Positions 34,456 to 44,000 of a stretch of DNA of 48,840 nucleotides are shown here, piece by piece. The notes beneath the pieces were generated by a model. That model searched no databases, was not told the origin of the DNA, and saw only the letters and a program-made list of their open reading frames with translations. Origin of the DNA: Pseudomonadota bacterium (lineage in GTDB: Bacteria > Desulfobacterota > Syntrophia > Syntrophales > UBA8958). Positions within the stretch are counted from its first letter, which is position 1. Every line of letters starts with the position of its first letter. A program made the translations under genes and the position numbers. Location: NCBI GenBank assembly GCA_030057915.1, contig JASGUC010000057.1:1-48840 (forward strand). Direction: 5' to 3'.

Positions 34456-36765
34456 GTGAAGACTCCCTCCCCCCATATTTTAGCCACGATCGGAAACACC
34501 CCCCTGGTGGAGATCCGCGTCATCAACGAAAATCCCCGGGTGCGCATCTTGGCCAAGATGGAATGTTTCAATCCCGGAGGCTCCATCAAGGACCGCATCG
34601 CCCTAGCCATGATCGAGGGCGCCGAACGACGGGGGGAATTGACGAAGGACAAGGTGATCCTCGAAGCGACAAGCGGCAATACGGGCATTGGCCTGGCCCT
34701 GGTGGCCGCCGCCAAGGGCTATCGTCTGTGTCTCACCATGTCGGAGGCGGCCAGCGAGGAGCGGAAGAAGATCCTCCGGGCCATGGGGGCCGAGTTGCAC
34801 TTTACCCCCGCAAATCTCGGCACCGATGGGGCGATCGAGGCGGCCTATCTCATGATGCGGGAGAATCCCGACCGATATTACGGCACGGATCAGTTCAACA
34901 ATCCGGACAATGTGCGGGCTCATTACGAAGGGACGGCGGAGGAGATCTGGCGCCAAACCGACGGCGGGGTCACGGCCGTCGTCGTCGCCCTGGGAACCAC
35001 GGGGACGGCCATGGGGCTGTCGCGGCGTCTCAAGGAGCACAACCCGGAGATTCGGATCATCGGGGTGGAACCCTATTTGCAGCACAAGCTGCAAGGCCTC
35101 AAGAACATGAAGGAGTCGTATCGTCCCGGCATTTTCGACCGCAATCTCCTGGACGAGTTGGTCAACATACTCGACGAGGACGCCTTCGAAATGGCCCGAC
35201 GACTGGCCAGGGAAGAGGGGCTCCTGGTGGGCATGAGTTCCGGCGCCGCCATGCACGTGGCCCTCCAAAAGGCCCGGGAAATGACCGACGGCGTCCTGGT
35301 GGCGATTTTCCCCGACAGCGGCGAGCGCTATCTGAGCACGGATCTATTCACCGAAAAGGGCGAAACGACCCTGCGGCTGTACAACACCCTGACCAGGCAG
35401 AAGCAGTTCTTCAAGCCCCTGCGCGCCGAAGAGGCGCGAATCTACTCCTGTGGCCCCACCGTTCACGACGTGCCCCATTTGGGCGGCTATCGCCGTTTCA
35501 TCGTTTCCGATCTTCTCGGGAGATACCTGGAGCACAAGGGCTGCCGGGTCCGCCATGTGACCAATATCGTCGATCTCGCCGACCGATCCGTCCGGGGCGC
35601 CGAGAGGACCGACTCGGATCTGATTGCGTTCACGACCCGATGCACGGAGGCCTTTCTCCGGGACATCCGCAAATTGAACATCAAGGAAGACGAGGCCTAT
35701 CCCCGGGCCAGCGAGCATGTGGACGACATGATCCGCATGACGGAAAGGCTGGTGGAGAAGGGCTATGCCTATGAAAAACTCCGGTCCGTCTATTTCGACA
35801 TCTCCAAGTTCAACGAATACGGGAGACTGTCCAATATCGACCTAAAGAAGGTTCAACACGGTCGAACCAGCGATCTGGACGACTACGAGAAGGACAGTCC
35901 GGTGGATTTCACCCTCCTGAAAAGGTCCACCCTGAGTGAATTAAAGAAGGGGATTTACTACAAAACCCGGTGGGGAAGCGTAAGGCCAAGCTGGCACCTC
36001 GAATGCGCCGTCGTGGCCATGAAATTTCTCGGCGAGGCATTCGATATCCATACCAGCGGCGCCGATATCACCTTTCCCCACGGCGAGAATGTCCTGGCCA
36101 TCGGCAAGGCGGCCACGGGCCGGAACATGGCCAACTACTGGCTGAGCGTTGAGCTGGTGATGATCGACGGCAAGAAGATGTCCCGGTCGTTGGGCAATGT
36201 CCTGACAATCGAGGATCTGGAAAACAAGGGTTACGAAGGGCGGGAGATACGCTTCTTTCTCCTGGGTGCCCACTACCGTAAACCCCTGAATTTTTCCTGG
36301 GGCGCCCTGGAAACCGCCAGAAATACCGTCCGGAGGCTCAATCGTTTCGTTCAGCGCCTACTCCGTTTCCGTCCCGGCCCGGGTTGCGCCGATACGGACC
36401 AATGGATCTACGACCTCCGGCACGGTTTTAGCAACGCTCTGGATGACGACCTGAATATCTCAGGCGCCCTGGCCTCCCTCTTCGACTTCGTCAACAAAGT
36501 CAGTCCTCCCCTCGAACAAGGATGCTTCACCCGCCAGGAGCGGGACCGCCTCGTCGATGCCCTCCAGGGACTGGACGGGGTGCTGGGCGTCATGAACTTC
36601 GCGGAGGAGCGGATTGACGGGGAGGTCCTGGCCCTGGTGGAGAAACGATCGGCGCTGCGCAAGGAGAGGCGGTGGGCGGAGGCCGACGTGGTCCGGGCCA
36701 AGCTTGCCGCTTTGGGGGTCGAAGTCTATGACACCCCCCAGGGCAGTTTCTGGCGGCTCCGCTGA
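34456..36765 (+). CDS. fused cysteine synthase-like and cysteinyl-tRNA synthetase-like protein
   Basis: A 769-residue fusion in a single frame from GTG 34456. Residues 1-300 are a PLP-dependent cysteine synthase: Lys45 in GGSIKDR, EATSGNTGIG, phosphate loop ALGTTGTAMG (179-188) and VGMSSGAAMH. Residues 305-769 are CysRS-like: RLYNTLTRQKQFF, SCGPTVHD (Cys332), WHLEC (Cys517), KMSRS (574-578) and the C-terminal end DTPQGSFWRLR. Two features depart from canonical CysRS: the HIGH motif reads HLGG (341-344), and the fourth zinc ligand, Glu238 in E. coli, aligns with Val546 in FPHGENV. The obvious idea is that cysteine made by the first half is used by the second. Whether the second half still charges tRNA is open. 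No frameshift is needed. Confidence 0.85.
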   Translation: MKTPSPHILATIGNTPLVEIRVINENPRVRILAKMECFNPGGSIKDRIALAMIEGAERRGELTKDKVILEATSGNTGIGLALVAAAKGYRLCLTMSEAASEERKKILRAMGAELHFTPANLGTDGAIEAAYLMMRENPDRYYGTDQFNNPDNVRAHYEGTAEEIWRQTDGGVTAVVVALGTTGTAMGLSRRLKEHNPEIRIIGVEPYLQHKLQGLKNMKESYRPGIFDRNLLDELVNILDEDAFEMARRLAREEGLLVGMSSGAAMHVALQKAREMTDGVLVAIFPDSGERYLSTDLFTEKGETTLRLYNTLTRQKQFFKPLRAEEARIYSCGPTVHDVPHLGGYRRFIVSDLLGRYLEHKGCRVRHVTNIVDLADRSVRGAERTDSDLIAFTTRCTEAFLRDIRKLNIKEDEAYPRASEHVDDMIRMTERLVEKGYAYEKLRSVYFDISKFNEYGRLSNIDLKKVQHGRTSDLDDYEKDSPVDFTLLKRSTLSELKKGIYYKTRWGSVRPSWHLECAVVAMKFLGEAFDIHTSGADITFPHGENVLAIGKAATGRNMANYWLSVELVMIDGKKMSRSLGNVLTIEDLENKGYEGREIRFFLLGAHYRKPLNFSWGALETARNTVRRLNRFVQRLLRFRPGPGCADTDQWIYDLRHGFSNALDDDLNISGALASLFDFVNKVSPPLEQGCFTRQERDRLVDALQGLDGVLGVMNFAEERIDGEVLALVEKRSALRKERRWAEADVVRAKLAALGVEVYDTPQGSFWRLR

Positions 36766-36779
36766 TGCGCCGAACCCGG

Positions 36780-36929
36780 TCGCATCGGCCATGTCCGGAG
36801 GGCTTCGGGACGTATCGTTTCCGGCGCCCCATGGCCATGTCGGCGGAAGCTGGAATACAGTGTTTTCAAGATGTTTTGTCTCCCGTTCCTTGCTGGGGCG
36901 AACGGGAGGGGTGGATTTTGGAAGGCCTC
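36780..36929. repeat. GAGACC-family element, degraded copy E
   Basis: The words CCCCATGGCCATG, GGAATACAGTGTTTTCAAG (near 36852) and an ending TTTTGGAAGGCCTC (to 36929) match copy A closely. The left end is not clearly preserved. The 320-bp gap has no gene; a promoter follows it. Confidence 0.5.
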
Positions 36930-36973
36930 GGCCGGTGAACGAGAAAAGGCGGTCTTGGCTTCCAAAAAAGTTC

Positions 36974-37002
36974 TTGACAAAATAAGGCAATAAATCTAAG
37001 GT
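36974..37002 (+). promoter_or_regulatory. probable promoter of the tRNA-rpmG-secE-nusG region
   Basis: A perfect TTGACA (36974-36979), a 17-bp AT-rich spacer and a weak -10 TAAGGT (36997-37002) lie 84 bp before the first tRNA. The -10 is poor, so the exact start is uncertain. Confidence 0.45.
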
Positions 37003-37086
37003 TCCCAATTCGCATTTTCGGCTTAGATTCGAGATGCGGGCAATATCACGACAAGTTCTTTGAATTGCAGGTTAAAAGTGTTTTTT

Positions 37087-37162
37087 GCTGGCGTAGCTCA
37101 ACAGGTAGAGCAGCTGATTTGTAATCAGCAGGTTGCGGGTTCGAGTCCCATCGCCAGCTCCA
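37087..37162 (+). tRNA. tRNA-Thr (anticodon TGT)
   Basis: A 76-nt cloverleaf with acceptor GCTGGCG/CGCCAGC, anticodon stem GCTGA/TCAGC around TTTGTAA, and T arm GGTTCGAGTCC. CCA is encoded. First gene of a four-tRNA cluster. Confidence 0.97.
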
Positions 37163-37185
37163 TGACAATGATGGCGGGCCCCATT

Positions 37186-37270
<85 letters not shown>

Positions 37271-37365
37271 AATCGTCGCCGGGGCGGCGCCGTTGAAAAC
37301 GGTCGAATATCCGAACGTCGATCGGCCCGGAAGGACCGATTTCTTTGCTGAACAGAGGAGGATAA

Positions 37366-37441
37366 GCGGGAGTAGCTCAGTGGCTAGAGCGTCAGCCTTC
37401 CAAGCTGAGGGTCGCGGGTTCGAATCCCGTTTCCCGCTCCA
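37366..37441 (+). tRNA. tRNA-Gly (anticodon TCC)
   Basis: A 76-nt cloverleaf with acceptor GCGGGAG/TTCCCGC, anticodon stem TCAGC/GCTGA around CTTCCAA and encoded CCA. Confidence 0.96.
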
Positions 37442-37454
37442 TCGGTGTAGATCA

Positions 37455-37530
37455 GCCCACGTAGCTCAGTAGGTAGAGCACATCCTTGGTAAGGATGAGG
37501 TCACCAGTTCAATCCTGGTCGTGGGCTCCA
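37455..37530 (+). tRNA. tRNA-Thr (anticodon GGT)
   Basis: A 76-nt cloverleaf with acceptor GCCCACG/CGTGGGC, anticodon stem CATCC/GGATG around TTGGTAA and encoded CCA. In many bacteria tuf follows here; in this window rpmG begins 22 bp later. Confidence 0.97.
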
Positions 37531-37552
37531 TTATGAAAAGGCGCTTCAATTT

Positions 37553-37702
37553 ATGAGAAATATCATCACCTTGTCCTGCACGGAGTGCAAGCGGAAGAAC
37601 TACACGACCACGAAGAACAAAAGGACCATGCAGGGCCGTCTGGAATTGAAAAAATACTGCAAGTTCTGCCGGTCGCATAAGGTTCACCGGGAAACGAAGT
37701 AG
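37553..37702 (+). CDS. rpmG: ribosomal protein L33
   Basis: A 49-residue protein of the large ribosomal subunit. It starts [17 protein letters not shown] and ends [16 protein letters not shown]. Both CxxC pairs (CTEC and CKFC) are kept, so this is the zinc-binding form, whose repression under zinc limitation is known in some bacteria where a C-minus paralog exists. It lies between tRNA-Thr and tRNA-Trp, the usual place in the secE-nusG region. Confidence 0.95.
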   Translation: MRNIITLSCTECKRKNYTTTKNKRTMQGRLELKKYCKFCRSHKVHRETK

Positions 37703-37739
37703 GACCGTTTCGTCGCGTCGTCATGTTCAGGCGTCATCC

Positions 37740-37816
37740 GGGCCAGTAGCTCCAACGGATAGAGCGCCGGACTCCAAATCCGGATGCTGGGGGTTCGAAT
37801 CCCTCCTGGCCTGCCA
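37740..37816 (+). tRNA. tRNA-Trp (anticodon CCA)
   Basis: A 77-nt cloverleaf: acceptor GGGCCAG pairs with CTGGCCT (a G-T first pair), anticodon stem CCGGA/TCCGG holds CTCCAAA, and G plus CCA end the gene. Its location before secE is conserved. Confidence 0.95.
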
Positions 37817-37839
37817 TTTTTTTTTGAGCGGTTTTCTTG

Positions 37840-38043
37840 ATGGATAAGATCAAGGTTTGGATTGACAAAGCAAAGGTGTTTCTTTCCGAGGCTAAGATCG
37901 AACTCAAGAAGGTGACCTGGCCCACGCCGAAGCAGACCCTGGCCTCCACGGCGGTGGTCCTCGTCGTTACGACCATCGTGTCCGCCTTTCTAGGGATCGT
38001 CGATTTCGGCTTGACCAAGCTCATTAAATTATTGCTGGGATAG
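37840..38043 (+). CDS. secE: protein translocase subunit SecE
   Basis: A 67-residue single-span membrane protein, an essential part of the SecYEG channel. It has the short form's structure: an amphipathic helix with the conserved ELKKVTWPTPKQTL followed by one membrane helix (VVLVVTTIVSAFLGIVDF). ATG 37840 is preferred over the TTG one codon earlier. nusG follows 4 bp after the stop. Confidence 0.95.
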   Translation: MDKIKVWIDKAKVFLSEAKIELKKVTWPTPKQTLASTAVVLVVTTIVSAFLGIVDFGLTKLIKLLLG

Positions 38044-38047
38044 AAGC

Positions 38048-38578
38048 ATGGCTCAGAAGTGGTATGTGGTGCACACCTATTCGGGTTATGAAAACCGGGT
38101 CAAGCTGTCTCTTCAGGAGCGCGTCGAGGCGGCGGGGAAGCAGGAATTCTTTTCCGACGTCCTGATCCCCGAGGAGGATGTCGTCGAATTGGTTTCCGGG
38201 GAGAAAAAGACCTCGAAGCGCAAATTCTTTCCCGGTTACATCCTGGTCAGAATGGAGCTGAACGACGATACCTGGCATATCGTGAAGGACACTCCCAAGG
38301 TGACGGGCTTCATTGGCGGCAAGGAAAAACCCTTTCCCATTCCGGACAAGGATGTGGAGTCGCTTCGCACGCGGATCGACGAAGGGACCCTGAAGCCGAA
38401 GCCTAAGTTCAAATTCGATGTGGGAGACCACGTCCGCATCATCGACGGCCCCTTTACCAACTTTGACGGGGTGATCGACGAGGTCAAGCCCGAGAAGGGG
38501 AAGCTGCGGGTCATTGTAAGCATTTTCGGCAGATCCACGCCGGTGGAGCTGGATTTTATCCAGGTAGTACAAAACTAA
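38048..38578 (+). CDS. nusG: transcription termination/antitermination factor NusG
   Basis: A 176-residue elongation factor that binds RNA polymerase and links it to Rho or ribosomal S10. The NGN domain begins [16 protein letters not shown] and includes [12 protein letters not shown]; the C-terminal KOW domain has [20 protein letters not shown] and [13 protein letters not shown]. Length is standard and there is no domain insertion. Confidence 0.97.
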   Translation: MAQKWYVVHTYSGYENRVKLSLQERVEAAGKQEFFSDVLIPEEDVVELVSGEKKTSKRKFFPGYILVRMELNDDTWHIVKDTPKVTGFIGGKEKPFPIPDKDVESLRTRIDEGTLKPKPKFKFDVGDHVRIIDGPFTNFDGVIDEVKPEKGKLRVIVSIFGRSTPVELDFIQVVQN

Positions 38579-38604
38579 ATCAACGGAGATTAAGGTGGCG
38601 CGTT

Positions 38605-39030
38605 ATGGCTAAAAAGGTGATTGCCAACATAAAATTGCAGATCAAGGCGGGAAAGGCCACGCCTTCCCCGCCGATCGGGCCGGCCCTGGGTCAGCATGGG
38701 GTGAACATCATGGAGTTTTGTAAGGCTTACAATGCCATGACCCAGAACCAGGAAGGCACGGTTATCCCCGTCGTGATTACCGTTTATGCCGACCGATCCT
38801 TTACTTTCATCACCAAGACCCCCCCGGCCGCGGTCCTCCTCAAGCAGGCGGCGAAGATCGCCAAGGGATCCGGCGCGCCAAGCAAGGAAAAGGTCGGGAC
38901 GGTGACCGCCGGGCAGATCAAGGAAATCGCGGAACTCAAGTTCAACGATCTCAATGCGGTGGATATCGAGGGGGCCATCAGGGTCATCACGGGTACGGCA
39001 CGCTCCATGGGAATTACGATCGAGGGTTGA
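38605..39030 (+). CDS. rplK: ribosomal protein L11
   Basis: A 141-residue protein of the GTPase centre of the 50S subunit, needed for the RelA response. It shows [21 protein letters not shown] near the N-terminus, [19 protein letters not shown] and the C-terminal RNA-binding end [12 protein letters not shown]. Same operon as nusG with a 26-bp gap. Confidence 0.97.
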   Translation: MAKKVIANIKLQIKAGKATPSPPIGPALGQHGVNIMEFCKAYNAMTQNQEGTVIPVVITVYADRSFTFITKTPPAAVLLKQAAKIAKGSGAPSKEKVGTVTAGQIKEIAELKFNDLNAVDIEGAIRVITGTARSMGITIEG

Positions 39031-39053
39031 CCCCCGATCTTTGAGGTTTGATC

Positions 39054-39752
39054 ATGACGACACGAGGGAAGACATTTATCGAGGCAAAGAGGAAGGTGGA
39101 ACCGGGGAAGCGCTATGCCCTCAAGGAAGCCGTGGAACTCGTCATCGCCGCCAAGCGGGCCAAGTTCGACGAGACGGTGGAGATTGCCATGCGGTTGGGC
39201 GTCAATCCCCAGCATGCCGACCAGATGGTCCGGGGCAGCGTGGTGCTCCCCAACGGTTTGGGCAAGACGGTCCGGGTCCTGGCTTTCGTCAAGGGGGACA
39301 AGGAACGGGAAGCCCTGGAAGCCGGCGCGGATTATGCCGGCGCCGATGACCTGATCGAGAAGATCAAAGGAGGCTGGTTGGATTTCGACCGGGTGGTGGC
39401 CACCCCGGACATGATGGGCAGCGTGGGCAAGCTGGGCAAGATCCTGGGGCCCCGGGGGCTCATGCCCAATCCGAAGGTAGGCACCGTGACATTCGACGTG
39501 GCCAGGGCCATTGGCGAATTGAAAGCGGGCAAGGTGGAGTTTCGGGTGGAAAGGGCCGGGATCGTCCATACCCCGGTAGGGAAGGTCTCCTTTGGCGCCG
39601 ACAAGCTAATGGAAAACATTGCCGCCGTCATAGAGACCATCGTCAAGCTGAAGCCGGCGGCCAGCAAGGGAACCTATCTCAAGAGCATCTCCCTTTCGTC
39701 CACGATGGGCCCCGGGGTCCGGGTGGATCCCCTGGATGTGAGAAACATATGA
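39054..39752 (+). CDS. rplA: ribosomal protein L1
   Basis: A 232-residue protein of the ribosomal L1 stalk and, in E. coli, a translational repressor of the L11-L1 message. Typical words: [47 protein letters not shown] and [19 protein letters not shown] 39054 follows GAGG at good distance; a TTG at 39048 is the less likely alternative. Starting at ATG keeps the normal length. Confidence 0.96.
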   Translation: MTTRGKTFIEAKRKVEPGKRYALKEAVELVIAAKRAKFDETVEIAMRLGVNPQHADQMVRGSVVLPNGLGKTVRVLAFVKGDKEREALEAGADYAGADDLIEKIKGGWLDFDRVVATPDMMGSVGKLGKILGPRGLMPNPKVGTVTFDVARAIGELKAGKVEFRVERAGIVHTPVGKVSFGADKLMENIAAVIETIVKLKPAASKGTYLKSISLSSTMGPGVRVDPLDVRNI

Positions 39753-39794
39753 CGCCCACTCGCGGCGTCGCGTCCGACCCGTGATCGATCGAGT

Positions 39795-39894
39795 CCGAGA
39801 CAGCAGGCACAGGGGTTTAAACGGCCGTTGCCGGCCTGCCGAGACGAGAGAAAAAACCATGCTTCAGAAAGCGGGGCTTTTGCTTCCGAAAGCC
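39795..39894 (+). promoter_or_regulatory. ribosomal L10 leader (autoregulatory mRNA structure)
   Basis: The 276-bp gap between rplA and rplJ contains GAGACAGCAGGC (39797 on), a central hairpin region, then CCTGCCGAGACGAGAGAAAA (39835 on). This GACAGCAGG...CCTGCCGAGA pattern is the L10-L12 binding leader known from many bacteria, where L10-L12 represses its own mRNA. A second hairpin GGCTTT/AAAGCC (39875-39894) follows. No gene is evident in the gap. Confidence 0.7.
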
Positions 39895-40028
39895 GAGCTT
39901 ATTGTTCATTGTTTGGTTGTCATCGTCTTTTTTCCTGTTGCCTGCCCTTTTGGATATTTCGATTGCACAGCGTCCGGGCTGCCGCTCCAGGCCGCTCCGG
40001 GCGAATATAATTGAGAGGAGGTTGAAGA

Positions 40029-40553
40029 TTGGATCGAAAGGAAAAAGAGCAGGTTGTCGCCGAACTTCACGAAAAGTTGAAGGGATTTGAGCTTGCCGTC
40101 CTCACGGGCTATTCGGGCATGGATGTGGCCCGGGTTACCGCCCTGCGGTTAGCCCTGCGGAAATCCGGCGCCGATATGCGGATCGTCAAAAACACCCTGT
40201 TGCGCATCGCCGCCCAAGGGACCGATTTCAGCGCCATGAGCGAGCATATCAAGGGCCCCCTGGCCCTCGTCCTCACCGACAAGGACGTGGTGGAGACGGT
40301 CAAGGCGCTGGTGGAATTCGCCAAGAAGAACTCCGAAATGGAGATCAAGGCCGCCATGCTCGGGGGAAAGCCCCTGAACCGGGAGCAGGTCCATGCCCTG
40401 GCGCTGCTGCCGAGCCGCGAGGTTCTCATCGGCAGGCTGCTGTCCGTGTTGATCGGTGTGCCCACCGGACTGGCGACGGTGTTGAGCGCCGTCCCCAGAG
40501 GGATGGTCCAGCTCCTCGACGCTTATCGGGCGAAGAAGGAATCGCTGCAATAA
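40029..40553 (+). CDS. rplJ: ribosomal protein L10
   Basis: A 174-residue protein that anchors the L7/L12 dimers to the large subunit. It starts at TTG 40029, supported by GGAGG ten bases before and by the family start [19 protein letters not shown]. Other matches: [28 protein letters not shown] and the C-terminal helix [20 protein letters not shown] that binds L12. The upstream leader suggests autoregulation. Confidence 0.96.
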   Translation: MDRKEKEQVVAELHEKLKGFELAVLTGYSGMDVARVTALRLALRKSGADMRIVKNTLLRIAAQGTDFSAMSEHIKGPLALVLTDKDVVETVKALVEFAKKNSEMEIKAAMLGGKPLNREQVHALALLPSREVLIGRLLSVLIGVPTGLATVLSAVPRGMVQLLDAYRAKKESLQ

Positions 40554-40587
40554 ATTAACAAAAAAATACAGGAAGGAAGAGGGAAAG

Positions 40588-40977
40588 ATGTCAAGTCAGA
40601 TTACCAAGGAAGATGTCGTAAAGTTTATCGAAGGCATGACCGTTTTGGAGCTTTCCGAGCTGGTCAAGGAATTGGAACAGCGCTTCGGCGTTTCCGCCGC
40701 CGCCCCCATGGCCGTTGTCGCCGCCGCCCCGGCCGGTGGAGAAGCGGCCGCCCCCGTGGAGGAAAAGACGGAATTCGACGCCATCCTCACCGGATTCGGC
40801 GAACAGAAGATTCAGGTCATCAAGGTGGTCAGGGCGATCACCGGGTTGGGGCTCAAGGAGGCCAAGGATCTGGTGGACGGGGCGCCGAAACCCATCAAGG
40901 AGGCCGTTTCCAAGGATGAGGCGGCGGATATAAAGAAAAAGATCGAAGAGGTCGGCGGTACCGTAGAGATTAAGTAG
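40588..40977 (+). CDS. rplL: ribosomal protein L7/L12
   Basis: A 129-residue stalk protein that recruits translation factors. The N-terminal dimerisation part ([19 protein letters not shown]) is followed by an alanine-rich hinge (about 45-58) and the C-terminal factor-binding domain with [20 protein letters not shown] and [10 protein letters not shown]. An AGGAAG site precedes the ATG. Complete. Confidence 0.97.
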   Translation: MSSQITKEDVVKFIEGMTVLELSELVKELEQRFGVSAAAPMAVVAAAPAGGEAAAPVEEKTEFDAILTGFGEQKIQVIKVVRAITGLGLKEAKDLVDGAPKPIKEAVSKDEAADIKKKIEEVGGTVEIK

Positions 40978-41021
40978 CAATCGAGGCGCGGTTTAGCGGA
41001 TCTCCACACCGAAAGGATCAT

Positions 41022-44000
41022 ATGGGCGAGTTTCGTAAAAATTTCGGAAGGATAAAGGAGATTGTGGATATCCCCAATCTTATCGATATCCAGGTAAAAT
41101 CCTACGAAAAGTTTCTTCAGAAGGATACGGCCCCCGACCAGCGGGGCAACTTCGGCCTCCAGGGGGCCTTTAAGAGCGTCTTCCCGATTTACGACTATAG
41201 CAAGAAATGCTCTCTTGAATTCGACAGTTATAAAATTGGAGAGGTTCGCTATGATGTCAAGGAATGCATTCAGAAGGGGATGAGCTATGCCGCGCCGCTG
41301 AAGATCGTCGTCCGGCTGCTGATTTTCGACGTCGATCCGTCTTCTAACCAGAGACAGATCAGCAACATCAAGGAGCAGGAGATCTATTTCGGCGAGATCC
41401 TCTTGATGACGGACAACGGGACGTTCATCGTCAACGGCACGGAACGGGTGATCGTCAGCCAGCTCCACCGTTCCCCGGGGATCTTCTTCGACCATGACCG
41501 GGGAAAGACCCTGGCCAGCGGCAAGCTGATCTATTCGGCCCGGGTGATCCCCATTCGCGGTTCCTGGCTGGACCTGGAGTTCGATTCCAAGGATCTCCTC
41601 TATGTGCGCATCGACCGTCGGCGCAAGATGCCGGTGACGATTCTTCTCAAGGCGATGGGGAATTCCACCGAATTCATCCTCGAATACTTCTACAATATCG
41701 AAACGGTCTTTCTGGACGGAGATCGGTTTTTCCTGGCCGTGGACAATTCCCTCCTGGGTGAAAAGGCCCCGGAAGACATCCGGGATGCCTCCGGAGAGGT
41801 GATTGTCAAAAAGGGAAGGAGGATCAACAAACCGCTGCTGAAAAAGATGACCGAGGCCTCGATCACCCGTGTCGCGGCAAGCGAAGCCGACGTGGTCGGC
41901 AAGATCCTCTCGCGGGACATCATGGATCCGGAAACGGGCGAGGTCCTGTTGCGCTGCAACGAAGAGCTTACCCCGGAAGGTTTGGAACTACTACAGGAAA
42001 GGAACATCACGGAGGTCCGGTTCATTCACCTCGATGAAGAGATGGGCAACGTGTCGATGCGCGAGACCCTCCTGGCGGACCGGATCGAGACCATGAACGA
42101 CGCCATAATCGAGATTTATCGCCGACTCCGTCCCAGCAATCCCCCGACGCCGGAGACGGCCCAGGCTTTCTTCCGGAGTCTCTTCTTCGATCCGGATACC
42201 TACGATCTTTCCGACGTGGGGCGGGCCAAGATGAACTACAAGCTCCGCCTCGACGTCCCCACGGATGTCACGGTGCTGAGAAACGAGGATATCCTGGCAG
42301 CGGTCAAATATCTCATCGACCTGAAAAACGGGGTCGGGGAATGCACGGTGGACGATATCGATCACCTGGGCAACCGGCGGGTGCGCTCCGTCGGCGAATT
42401 GATCGAAAACCAGTACCGAATCGGCCTGGTGCGCATGGAGAGGGCCATCAAGGAGAAGATGAGCCTTCAGGACATCGAGACGATGATGCCCCATGACCTC
42501 GTAAATTCCAAACCCGTTTCGGCGGTGGTCAACGAATTCTTCGGGAGCAGCCAGTTGTCCCAGTTCATGGACCAGACCAATCCCCTCTCGGAGATCACCC
42601 ATAAGCGGCGTCTCTCCGCCCTGGGGCCAGGCGGTCTTACCCGGGAAAGGGCGGGGTTCGAGGTCCGGGACGTCCATCCCACCCATTACGGACGGATATG
42701 TCCGGTGGAGACGCCGGAGGGGCCCAATATCGGCCTCATCGTCTCGCTCTCCACCTATGCCCGGGTCAACGAGTTCGGATTCGTGGAGACCCCCTACCGC
42801 TTGGTGAAGGATGGGCGGGTCCTCGACGAGGTCCGCTTCATGACCGCCATCGAAGAGGAGGATTTCATCATCGCCCAGGCGGATCGCCCCCTGGACAAGG
42901 ACGGACGGTTCATCGGGGAGATGATCTCCGCACGCAAGGGCGGCGACTTCGTCACCGTCGAACCGCAAGAGATCAACTATATGGATGTTTCCCCCAATCA
43001 GCTCGTCAGCGTCGCCGCCACGCTCATTCCCTTCCTGGAGCATGACGATGCGAACCGGGCGCTCATGGGCTCCAACATGCAGCGCCAGGCCGTGCCGTTG
43101 ATGAGGCCCGCCGTCCCGGTGGTGGGGACCGGCATGGAGGCGGTGGTGGCCCGGGATTCCGGGGCCGTGGTGGCCGCCCGGCGGGACGGGGTGGTGGAAA
43201 GCGTCGATGCGGCGCGCATTGTCGTCAAATGCGACGGCGCCACCGACGACGACCTGGACATCGGCGTGGATATCTACAACCTGATCAAATATCAACGTTC
43301 CAACCAGGATACCTGTTTCAATCAGAAGCCCATCGTCGTCAAGGGCGACCGGGTGCGCCGCGGGGACATCATCGCCGACGGTCCCGCCACGGACAACGGC
43401 GAACTGGCCCTGGGAAGAAACGTCATGGTGGCCTTCATGTCCTGGGGGGGCTACAATTACGAGGATTCCATCCTGGTGAGCGAGCGGGTCGTCAAGGAGG
43501 ACATCTACACCTCCATCCATATCGAAGAATTCGAAACCATGTCCCGAGACACGAAACTGGGCAAGGAGGAGATTACCAGAGACATCCCCAACGTGGGGGA
43601 AGAGGCCCTGAAGAATCTGGACGAAAGCGGCATTGTCCGCATGGGCGTATCCGTGAGACCCGGAGACATCCTGGTGGGGAAGATCACCCCCAAGGGGGAG
43701 ACCCAACTGTCCTCGGAGGAAAAGCTGCTCCGGGCCATTTTCGGCGAGAAGGCCAGCGACGTGCGGGACACTTCCCTGCGGGTTCCGCCGGGGGTGGAGG
43801 GCACGGTGATCGACGCCAAGATCTTTACCCGTAAAGGGGTGGAGAAGGACAGCCGGTCCCAGGAGATCGAGGAGGAGGCCCTCAGCTCCATAGAGAAGGA
43901 TCGCAACGACGAGTTGCGCATCATCACCGATTCGGCGCGGGCCAGAATCACGGAGATGCTCATCGGCAAGACCGCCGGCGCCAGGCTCGCGGACGGGAAA

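Noticed and set aside
39842-40014. Small ORFs in the rplA-rplJ gap
   Set aside because: They lie over the L10 leader, have no ribosome sites and show no family resemblance.
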